Assembly (NCBI GenBank): GCA_035391225.1
Contig: DAOPKN010000111.1
Span: 1-5,444, forward strand
DNA length: 5,444 bases
Source: DAOPKN01 sp035391225
GTDB taxonomy: Bacteria; Thermotogota; Thermotogae; MWEM01
Reading direction: 5' to 3'
Below the pieces are notes generated by a model. That model did not search any database. It was not told where the DNA came from and saw only the letters and a list, made by a program, of their open reading frames with translations. Below, in pieces: positions 1 through 5,341 of the stretch; the first letter of the stretch is position 1, and the number at the start of each line of letters is the position of its first letter. Position numbers and translations under genes: made by a program.

Positions 1-30
1 GTTTCCATCCCTCATAGGTAGGCTTCAAAC
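1..30 (-). CRISPR. First (leader-proximal) CRISPR repeat; array continues beyond the left edge
   Basis: The first 30 bases begin GTTTCCATCC and end GGCTTCAAAC. On the minus strand they read GTTTGAAGCC...GAGGGATGGAAAC, the usual form of a Cas6-processed repeat with a GTTT start and an ATGGAAAC 3' end that would become the 8-nt 5' handle of the crRNA. Only one copy is inside the window, so repetition cannot be shown here. The call rests on the length, the GTTT/AAAC termini, the flanking AT-rich leader with a promoter, and the adjacent cas2, cas1 and cas6. Spacers should lie at coordinates below 1. The repeat has little internal dyad symmetry (CCT-ATG-AGG only), so it is probably weakly structured, which suits recognition by a non-hairpin Cas6. 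Confidence 0.88.
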
Positions 31-144
31 CCTCAGGTTCCCCTTATATTGTACCACAAATTTTTGGGGATTTCAACTTAAAATGATTTCGTGAAAACTA
101 ACAAATGCTAAGATTCTCATTTTTCCTGGACTTTATATATATCA
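31..144 (-). promoter_or_regulatory. CRISPR leader
   Basis: This AT-rich stretch directly abuts the first repeat on the side facing cas2, where a leader belongs. It has no convincing reading frame and contains the array promoter. New spacers would be inserted at its junction with the repeat at about position 30/31. The outer boundary is a guess placed at the start of the repeated TTGTTCGACCC element. The repeat orientation (ATGGAAAC at the distal end) and the promoter direction agree that the array is transcribed leftwards on the minus strand. Confidence 0.75.
48..76 (-). promoter_or_regulatory. Candidate sigma-A/sigma-70 promoter of the CRISPR array
   Basis: On the minus strand, -35 TTGAAA (76-71) and -10 TACAAT (53-48) each match the consensus at five of six positions and are separated by exactly 17 bases. 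The -10 is also extended (TG-G-TACAAT). The predicted transcription start is near 41, about ten bases before the first repeat, so the pre-crRNA would carry almost no leader. This is the best promoter match noticed in the window. Confidence 0.75.
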
Positions 145-195
145 AACAAATTGTTCGACCCCCCGGGGGTTTGGGGGCTGAGGGGGGTCGAACAA
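145..195. repeat. 14-bp perfect inverted repeat with G-rich loop
   Basis: The arm TTGTTCGACCCCCC (151-164) is perfectly complementary to GGGGGGTCGAACAA (182-195), with a 17-base loop rich in G (165-181). The hairpin would be very stable on either strand. It lies between cas2 and the array promoter, so on the minus strand it could stop transcripts running from cas2 into the array. The sequence after it on that strand (TTTGTTTGATATATATAAAG) is T/A-rich but not a clean U tract, so an intrinsic terminator is only one reading. The sequence GTCGAACAA recurs nearby, which also allows a protein-binding site. Three G runs of five or six on the plus strand give competing folds. Confidence 0.7.
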
Positions 196-326
196 AGTGC
201 GGAAAGCGAATTAATTGTGTGATTGGCTTTGTTGGCTAATCAAAGAAGATGGAGATTTCCAAGCCATTTTTCTGGTTTTTTCCGAGGTTTTCCTTTTTGG
301 CCGAAGATCTCAGAGAGTTATTCTTG

Positions 327-364
327 GTGAACAAATTGTTCGACCCTTATGCAACTTTGTTCAC
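327..364. repeat. Inverted repeat GTGAACAAA/TTTGTTCAC with internal palindrome and repeated TTGTTCGACCC
   Basis: GTGAACAAA (327-335) and TTTGTTCAC (356-364) are perfect 9-bp inverted copies separated by 20 bases. Within them GAACAA-A-TTGTTC (329-341) is a 13-bp palindrome, the usual form of an operator for a dimeric regulator. Positions 330-346 are identical over 17 bases to 145-161 (AACAAATTGTTCGACCC). It lies 52 bases downstream of the cas2 stop, outside any gene. No downstream T tract supports a terminator. Operator function is inferred from symmetry and recurrence only. Confidence 0.55.
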
Positions 365-415
365 AGAAATCCGATTTTCTTGGATGGCAAAAATGGAAAG
401 AAATTGATCCCGGAT
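365..415. other. Short non-coding stretch between the cas2 stop and the repeat elements
   Basis: Nothing recognisable is seen here. The larger non-coding interval from 31 to 415 is otherwise filled by the leader, the stable hairpin at 151-195 and the palindromic element at 327-364. The part between the two repeat elements (196-326) shows only low-complexity sequence and a local TTGGCTTTGTTGGCT duplication at about 224-238. A plus-strand frame across 215-547 runs antisense into cas2 and is not believed. Confidence 0.5.
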
Positions 416-682
416 TTAAAGGAAAAGGTCTTCCCTTCCTTTTTCTACCCCCTGGGTTTCTTTTTTCACCGCCCCTGCCCCTTGGAAGATATACCAAATC
501 ACGGAATCTTCCTCTTCATTTGTAATGCGCTTCAACTCTTCCTTTAGCTTTTTGAATTTTGCCTCGGTAATGTTCCCTTCCAGCAGTGAGTTCTGAATCC
601 ACGTCAAGTATTTTCTTCCCGTCTTCAACACCTTGTTCACTCTTTTTTCGTTCACATCGTACGCCATGATGACGAACATCAT
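416..682 (-). CDS. cas2: CRISPR-associated endonuclease Cas2
   Basis: Cas2 is the small ferredoxin-fold partner of Cas1; the Cas1-Cas2 complex integrates new spacers at the leader-repeat junction. The 88-residue protein is of normal Cas2 length. Its N-terminus MMFVIMAYDV carries the conserved strand ending in the metal-site aspartate (D9). The stretch YLTWIQNSLLEGNITEAK (residues 25-42) is the typical Cas2 helix and WVQNS.EG strand, and EEEDSVIWY (56-64) is the late strand. The ATG overlaps the cas1 stop as ATGA, and no good Shine-Dalgarno site precedes it, so translation is probably coupled to cas1. A second ATG follows immediately at 679. The last ~20 residues (GAGAVKKETQGVEKGREDLF) are polar and less Cas2-like. 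It resembles Cas2 of type I-B/III loci of thermophilic bacteria. Confidence 0.95.
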   Translation of the reverse strand: MMFVIMAYDVNEKRVNKVLKTGRKYLTWIQNSLLEGNITEAKFKKLKEELKRITNEEEDSVIWYIFQGAGAVKKETQGVEKGREDLFL

Positions 683-1668
683 GCACCCAACTTGTATGGG
701 TCATATTCCCTGTTTTCAATCATGTGCTTGATCAACTTGTATCCTTCGTGGCGAATCAGGCTTTTGAATGACACTTTCCGCTTCAATCGCTCGTGATGGA
801 TCGTCATTCTCAAGTGATCTTCCATTGCCTTGAGGAATTCTTTTTTCCCTTCCTGATTCAGGTAAATCCCATTTTCAACTCCCCGGAAATGCTCTGGGCC
901 AATCTGTTTCCGATTCACCACCTGGAATATGCTCCGATCCACGATGATGGGTTTGAATATCTCGGCAATGTCCAGGTTCAGGGAGTGTCTTCGGAAATTC
1001 GTGGAATGCAAAAAACCGATGCGGGGGTCGAGTGGGGTTTTGAGGATCTCGGTGAGCACGGTGGAATACAGCACCGAGTTGCCAAAACTGATGAGGGTGT
1101 TTAGGTGGTTCTGTGGAGGTTGGCGCGTCCTCTTTTCCATTTGGAAGTCTTCGTTCTCCAGGATGCGGTCGAACTGGGCGTAGTACTTTTCTCGGAATTG
1201 GCCTTCCATGGCCATCAGTTCGGAGATGGTATTGCTCTTTTCCACCTGGTGCTTGGCTACCTTGACTTCCGCAGCGGTTATTCCCAGTGTTTTTCCCCGC
1301 CGGGAGTAGTAGGAACAAACCGCTCCCATGTTTTCCATGGCTCCCGAAACAAACTTTCGGGCGATTCCAAGCCTTTTTTGGGAATCGGAGTAGAATTCGG
1401 CTTGCTTGAGAATGGTGGACCCGTTGGTGTTGTGCTGGATCGGCACGAAGGAACCAATGAAATGCCCGTAGCGGTTGAAGAAGTGTACGGGGATTTGGTG
1501 GGTAGAAAGGAATTCCAGTGCCCGCTTGTTGATGTCCATTTCCCCGAATACTTTGATCTCGAGCAGGTTTTCGACGGGAATGTACTTCTTCTTCTCTTCT
1601 CCTTCCAGCACGAGGGTGTTGTCTTTCCGCCGCAAGAAACCATCTTGGAAGATGTACAGTGGATTCAA
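679..1668 (-). CDS. cas1: CRISPR-associated integrase Cas1
   Basis: Cas1 is the metal-dependent integrase that inserts protospacers together with Cas2. From the chosen TTG start the product is 329 residues, close to the ~320 usual for this branch. Domain order is standard: an N-terminal beta domain (NPLYIFQDGFLRRKDNTL, 2-19; YIPVENLLEIKVFGE, 29-43; FFNRYGHFIGSF, 63-74) and a C-terminal helical catalytic domain. Probable metal ligands are E155 (AMEGQFR), H221 (GFLHSTNFRR) and D233/E236 (LNLDIAEIFKP). No reverse transcriptase or Cas4 fusion is present. The open frame extends upstream to 1830, but that part overlaps cas6 and a terminator. TTG at 1668 has AAAGGAGG five bases before it and gives the family N-terminus; ATG at 1686 (335 residues) is the alternative. 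The stop overlaps cas2 by ATGA. Homology to type I-B/III Cas1 proteins such as that of Thermotoga is judged by eye. Confidence 0.95.
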   Translation of the reverse strand: MNPLYIFQDGFLRRKDNTLVLEGEEKKKYIPVENLLEIKVFGEMDINKRALEFLSTHQIPVHFFNRYGHFIGSFVPIQHNTNGSTILKQAEFYSDSQKRLGIARKFVSGAMENMGAVCSYYSRRGKTLGITAAEVKVAKHQVEKSNTISELMAMEGQFREKYYAQFDRILENEDFQMEKRTRQPPQNHLNTLISFGNSVLYSTVLTEILKTPLDPRIGFLHSTNFRRHSLNLDIAEIFKPIIVDRSIFQVVNRKQIGPEHFRGVENGIYLNQEGKKEFLKAMEDHLRMTIHHERLKRKVSFKSLIRHEGYKLIKHMIENREYDPYKLGA

Positions 1669-1673
1669 TTTGG

Positions 1674-1679
1674 CCTCCT
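1674..1679 (-). promoter_or_regulatory. Ribosome binding site that favours the TTG start of cas1
   Basis: On the minus strand AAAGGAGG lies five bases before TTG at 1668. Starting there gives a Cas1 N-terminus of normal length. The competing ATG at 1686 has only GGGGAGGG (1701-1694) as a Shine-Dalgarno site, and that lies inside the hairpin arm. The 942-residue gene in the same operon uses the same AGGAGG-plus-TTG arrangement. Confidence 0.65.
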
Positions 1680-1687
1680 TTCCCATG

Positions 1688-1718
1688 AAAAAACCCTCCC
1701 CGTGCGAGGAGGGCTTTT
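1688..1718 (-). terminator. Intrinsic terminator-like hairpin between cas6 and cas1
   Basis: On the minus strand GGAAAAG is followed by CCCTCC, an 8-base loop, GGAGGG and then TTTTTTC: a 6-bp GC stem (1713-1708 with 1699-1694) and six Ts (1693-1688). The preceding AAAA can pair with the T run, so it may also work on the plus strand. It begins 16 bases after the cas6 stop and ends 20 bases before the cas1 start. Because cas1 and cas2 have no obvious promoter of their own, it probably lets only part of the transcription through, lowering adaptation gene expression relative to cas6. Confidence 0.75.
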
Positions 1719-1733
1719 CCAGGTTCGATTCGT

Positions 1734-2504
1734 TTAGCGTGGTTCGAGGATCTTGAACATTCCAAATCCTTGCGCGTTCTTGGAACCCAACCCCGTGTGG
1801 TAGGCAATCTTGAATAGGGTGGGAGAACAACGAAGGTGGAAATGCCCACTGTATCCCTTGATCACTGTGCCCTTGAATTTCAACACGGATTCATCCCGGG
1901 GTTGTTCGAAACGGGTTGGCACCAGGTGGAACTGGTCGGGCTCCGCGTAGGGTTGGTGGAAAATGGATTCGTACTTGCGCAGCAGGTTGTTCTTGATCTC
2001 TTCTGGGAATTCCGGGTCGTAGGGTTTGAAGTAGTGGGTGTATTTCCGCCCTTCCCGGTTTTCCGTTCGGTAGGTAACTACCGGTGAAAGGGTTTGGATC
2101 TCGGATTCGATGGGAAACTTCTCCGGTTGGTCGTCGAAGTTGAAGGGGTCGGCAAACACCCGCGCATCGGTGACTTGGAATTCTTCGTTGGCCAGGCGCA
2201 GGTTTTGGTCGGTGATGAGGTGTTCGATCACGATTTTGGGCATGGGTTCCACAAGGAATGAGGCGTAGAACTGGATGGACTCGGAAAAAAGCAGGTAATC
2301 CCCGTCTCGGTGCACGTTCTTGGAGAAAAGACGGGAGAAAACGAAATGCCGGAACCGGCGGTTTCCCACTTGGTAGCCTTCGCTGTGAAGTTCGGGAAGC
2401 GTTTTTTCGAAGATGGTATACAGGTAGGCTTGCACGTACTGGTTGTACTGGATGGGAATTCTCGCGGTGCGGTTTCTGGGTTTGCATTGGATGTAAAAGC
2501 GCAT
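1734..2504 (-). CDS. cas6: CRISPR pre-crRNA endoribonuclease Cas6
   Basis: Cas6 cleaves the pre-crRNA within each repeat to give crRNAs with an 8-nt 5' handle. The 256-residue protein has the usual Cas6 length and two ferredoxin-like halves. The C-terminal glycine-rich loop is clear: GLGSKNAQGFGMFKI at residues 238-252, preceded by FKIAYHTG. Near the N-terminus, LPELHSEGY (36-44) places H40 where the catalytic histidine of many Cas6 enzymes lies, followed by FVFSRLFSKN (54-63), the typical strand. Y29 and K62 are possible partners of H40. The ATG lies one base after the stop of the fusion gene, with AAGGAGG six bases upstream inside that gene's last codons, so the two are tightly coupled. The matching repeat at 1-30 (ATGGAAAC end) is the expected substrate. 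The subtype cannot be told from Cas6 alone. Confidence 0.93.
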   Translation of the reverse strand: MRFYIQCKPRNRTARIPIQYNQYVQAYLYTIFEKTLPELHSEGYQVGNRRFRHFVFSRLFSKNVHRDGDYLLFSESIQFYASFLVEPMPKIVIEHLITDQNLRLANEEFQVTDARVFADPFNFDDQPEKFPIESEIQTLSPVVTYRTENREGRKYTHYFKPYDPEFPEEIKNNLLRKYESIFHQPYAEPDQFHLVPTRFEQPRDESVLKFKGTVIKGYSGHFHLRCSPTLFKIAYHTGLGSKNAQGFGMFKILEPR

Positions 2505-2505
2505 G

Positions 2506-5334
2506 TCAGTCCTCCTTGCTTTCCGGTTCGAAGGAAACCGCGATTCTTTTCAACCCGCAACCTAACTTTTCAATTCCTGCGCGCTCGAATTCTTCCTGGA
2601 GGTCCTCTTCAATCTGGTTTTTCAGTTGCTTGGGAAGCAGGTTGGATTCTTTGTTTTGGTTTCCCATGTTGAATTGGATGAAGAGGGTCCCGCGGTCTTG
2701 TTCCTCGAAAGCCTTTTCCCGGAAGAAGCGGGGGTACACCATCTGCACCACGCTGTGCTTTTCGAAGTGCACGAATTGCCGGATCTTGAAAGCAAGTCGT
2801 TCCAGGGAGCGAAGGGATTGGGGAATGCAAATCCGTCCACCATCGTAGTGGGAGGAAATGGCTTTCTCGAGTTGGGCGTAGACCTTTTTTTCCAGCTTCT
2901 CTCCCTTTTTTTCCAGTTTCCCAGCGGTGGCAAATGGGAATTCATCCTGAAGGAACTTGTCGTCAAGAAGCTTTTCCACTTGCAGTAAGTCCTTGAAAAC
3001 CTGCCACTCTTTCAGGGAGTCTTCTTCGTGGGATAGTAACTCTTCCAAAAGGTTTCGGGCTTCGAAGTAGGTACGGCGGGCCCTGGTTTTCGTGAATTCC
3101 GGGGCGACGGTACGATCGGCCTGCACGTCCGTGGCATCGATGAAGCGGAGCCATCTTGCGGCAGTGAGAGTTAGATTTTGCCATTCGTCTTGGTTTGGAA
3201 ATTCCTCCAACACACGGTATTCCAACGGCAATAGCTGCAAGTCGAATAACTCTGTGAAGTTCTTGGGCTTAGGCTGGGTAGTGCCATCCACCGGCATGAA
3301 TCCACGGTGGTACTCGCACACCAGTTTGATGGCCTTGAGCATGTTCCCCGATTTTTTTTCACCAAGAACGGAATCCATTTCCTCCAAGAGGGGGAACACT
3401 TTGTTTTTGTCAATCATCTGCACGGTGAGCATGTGGTGCAAGTCCCGCACCATCCCCGGAAGTCCATCCAGGTTGAGAACCGCCCCGCTTTCCCCTTCGC
3501 GGTTGAACTCCCACTGGTTGTTGGTGTGTCCCAGGTCGTGGATGTTCATGGTGACCGCGAGCAGGAAGAAGAATTCGTCTTCCATCCCCCGGGGGACCCC
3601 AGACATAAACCTCTCTTTCCCGATGGCATGGATCAGGTGGGTAGTGAATTCCATCAGGCGCTTGCTGTGGCGCTGGGAGTGTTCCACCGTTTCCGGGATT
3701 TGGTCACCGATCCATTGAAGCGACCAGCAATTGAAGGTTTTTTCGCGAATCCATTCTTTTTTCCCGGTGTCCTGGATGAATTCCAAGAATTCTTGGCCGT
3801 AGCCAAAAGGCATTTTTCGCGCCTCACGGTATTTTTCGTAGATGTTTTCCACGGGAAGGGGCGAGGTAATGGGATGTCTCTCTCCCGGGAAGAAGATGAA
3901 CATGTCCTTGATGGCCTGTGGCAGCATGGCGTACTGGGAATAGTCCATTCCGCTTTCCAGGTTTTGCATGGCGGTGTGGAAATCGTCGATGGAACCAAAG
4001 TTCCAGTTGATGGGAGCTACGGGGAAACGAATCAGCTCCTCGCACTCGTTTTGCTTGTAAAAGAAAGGCTTTTGGTGGAACATACAGTACAGGCTAAGCA
4101 TGATTCCGGGGTATTTCTGTCCACTGGTGACATCGATGACGAGAGGGCTTGAAGCATCTCTTTCCAGGATTTCCAACTTCTCCCAAATCGTGGAAAAGGT
4201 GGGGTTGATAGATTCCTTCCGGTTTGCATAGTAATGAATGGGGTAAGAGAAGACATCCACATCTCCGAAAAAGCGGTGTAGTGCATGTTCCAAAATGTGG
4301 AAAACCAATGGGGTTTGTTTTTCCTGGAAATGGAAACGGTTTTGTTCATCTGGAAAAACGAAGTAATGGATCTCTTTCACACGGAAGCCTTTTTGCTTCA
4401 TGAGGTAGAGGGTGTCCAGTTCGGGGCAAAGACCGAACACGGGAGTATAGTTTACGTGCGAAACCCTTTGGGGATCAAGCAAATCCCCCTTTTCCAAGGG
4501 AGTTTCCTTCTTATTTACCACAATCTTTTCATTCCATTGGCTTTCGGGAAGTAAGGCTTTTTGATTTTTCGATCCTTCCCCCTCATCATGGTTTATGGTA
4601 CAGGTCAGTTTTGAAAAGGGGAGGCCCAAAAGGGAGACAACCCTTACTTCTCCCTTCAACCAGTTTTCCAGGAATTCGATGGCTTCGTAGAGGGAAGGCT
4701 TTTCGCCCTCGGTGAACCACTTCCGCGCAATCGCTTCGTTCTTGAATCTTGCCTCGTACTTCCCGGTGCTTGGATCGATCGGGGCTTCGTGGCATTTCCC
4801 GGAAATTTTCAGCGCTTGGAGAACCTTTTCGAAGAGCTCGGGTTTTGGATTTTCGCTTTCGTGCAGCTCGATTTCCATGATGTCTGGTTGGGAGATTTTG
4901 CATTCCCCGATGGACAAGAATTCGTCCAGCACACATTCGGACAGCCAAGGAAATCCAGAAGCAAGCGGTTTTTCCTCGGATTCCAGGTGGTAGCGGATTT
5001 TCGCCACGAAGGGGTAGTCCATGAGGTTGTCCAGGTTGAGGTTATGGGGGAGTTTTCCGGGTTGGGATACGTCCAGTGTTTCTTCCCGCTCTTCCCTTCG
5101 AACGGCGCTTCCAGGGATGTCGCGCTTTTCCGCGTACGTCCAGGTGTGGCGGTAGCTGTTGCCTTCCGGTGTGATTTCCAGGCGCAACCTTTTTTCCAGT
5201 CCGTCACTTTGTTCTCCGGTTCGGTCGGAAAGGTACCACTGGATGATTCCTTTCTTGGAAGAAGTGGTATCTTTCAGCTTTCTTAGTGTATCAGTGGAGT
5301 CAAACAGGTATTTTTTTTCAATCTCGATGGCCAA
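2506..5334 (-). CDS. CYTH-CARF-HD fusion protein, candidate signal-gated CRISPR ancillary effector
   Basis: This 942-residue protein has no name I recognise. Residues 1-~195 form a CYTH (triphosphate tunnel) domain: the EIEKK signature (E4, E6, K8), R49/R51, T66-K70, an RREEREE stretch (79-85), KIRYHL (112-117), LDEF and MEIEL (153-157). Residues ~228-430 look like a CARF Rossmann domain: RVVSLLGLPFSKLTC (231-245) resembles the first strand and loop of Csx1/Csx2-type CARFs, and LVIDVTSGQKYPGIMLSLY (398-416) the DxTxG strand-loop-helix. A helical linker follows. Residues ~550-745 form an HD domain with H556, HDLGH (599-603), R630/HH (633-634), EYHRG (674-678) and D733/D736. Residues 746-942 include a lysine-rich possible coiled coil (806-826) and an unknown C-terminal domain. 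No Cas10 GGDD, HEPN, PIN, signal peptide or membrane segment was seen. TTG at 5334 is the only start after an in-frame TAA (5379-5377). It abuts cas6. CYTH and HD calls are firm, CARF probable, and the overall function is inferred. Confidence 0.85.
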   Translation of the reverse strand: MAIEIEKKYLFDSTDTLRKLKDTTSSKKGIIQWYLSDRTGEQSDGLEKRLRLEITPEGNSYRHTWTYAEKRDIPGSAVRREEREETLDVSQPGKLPHNLNLDNLMDYPFVAKIRYHLESEEKPLASGFPWLSECVLDEFLSIGECKISQPDIMEIELHESENPKPELFEKVLQALKISGKCHEAPIDPSTGKYEARFKNEAIARKWFTEGEKPSLYEAIEFLENWLKGEVRVVSLLGLPFSKLTCTINHDEGEGSKNQKALLPESQWNEKIVVNKKETPLEKGDLLDPQRVSHVNYTPVFGLCPELDTLYLMKQKGFRVKEIHYFVFPDEQNRFHFQEKQTPLVFHILEHALHRFFGDVDVFSYPIHYYANRKESINPTFSTIWEKLEILERDASSPLVIDVTSGQKYPGIMLSLYCMFHQKPFFYKQNECEELIRFPVAPINWNFGSIDDFHTAMQNLESGMDYSQYAMLPQAIKDMFIFFPGERHPITSPLPVENIYEKYREARKMPFGYGQEFLEFIQDTGKKEWIREKTFNCWSLQWIGDQIPETVEHSQRHSKRLMEFTTHLIHAIGKERFMSGVPRGMEDEFFFLLAVTMNIHDLGHTNNQWEFNREGESGAVLNLDGLPGMVRDLHHMLTVQMIDKNKVFPLLEEMDSVLGEKKSGNMLKAIKLVCEYHRGFMPVDGTTQPKPKNFTELFDLQLLPLEYRVLEEFPNQDEWQNLTLTAARWLRFIDATDVQADRTVAPEFTKTRARRTYFEARNLLEELLSHEEDSLKEWQVFKDLLQVEKLLDDKFLQDEFPFATAGKLEKKGEKLEKKVYAQLEKAISSHYDGGRICIPQSLRSLERLAFKIRQFVHFEKHSVVQMVYPRFFREKAFEEQDRGTLFIQFNMGNQNKESNLLPKQLKNQIEEDLQEEFERAGIEKLGCGLKRIAVSFEPESKED

Positions 5335-5341
5335 AGTGTTT

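Noticed and set aside
128..158. Second array promoter using TATATATAAAG as -10 on the minus strand
   Set aside because: The only upstream -35 candidate (TCGAAC) is poor or wrongly spaced, while 48-76 is a far better match.
151..195. tRNA T-arm or attachment site from the GTTCGAC / GTCGAAC sequence
   Set aside because: No acceptor, D or anticodon arms can be drawn around it; the symmetry is a simple hairpin.
215..547. Plus-strand frame of 110 codons across the non-coding region and the end of cas2
   Set aside because: It runs antisense through conserved cas2 sequence, has no family resemblance and no convincing Shine-Dalgarno site.
1105..1737. Plus-strand frame of 210 codons opposite cas1
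   Set aside because: Antisense to the Cas1 catalytic core, no recognisable motifs.
1669..1830. N-terminal extension of cas1 back to position 1830
   Set aside because: It would overlap the end of cas6 and cross the terminator hairpin, and it adds residues not found in Cas1. The TTG at 1668 with AAAGGAGG gives a normal Cas1 N-terminus.
875..1849. Minus-strand frame of 324 codons overlapping cas1 in another phase
   Set aside because: Arginine/proline-rich shadow translation of cas1; the overlapping frame encodes clear Cas1.
3100..3687. Reading the HD protein as a Cas10 or Cas3
   Set aside because: No GGDD palm motif, zinc finger or helicase motifs are present, and the HD lies C-terminal to CYTH and CARF-like domains.
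3307..4152. Plus-strand frame of 281 codons
   Set aside because: It is antisense to the linker and HD part of the fusion protein; the minus strand shows conserved motifs while this frame shows none. Its length reflects codon bias on the other strand.
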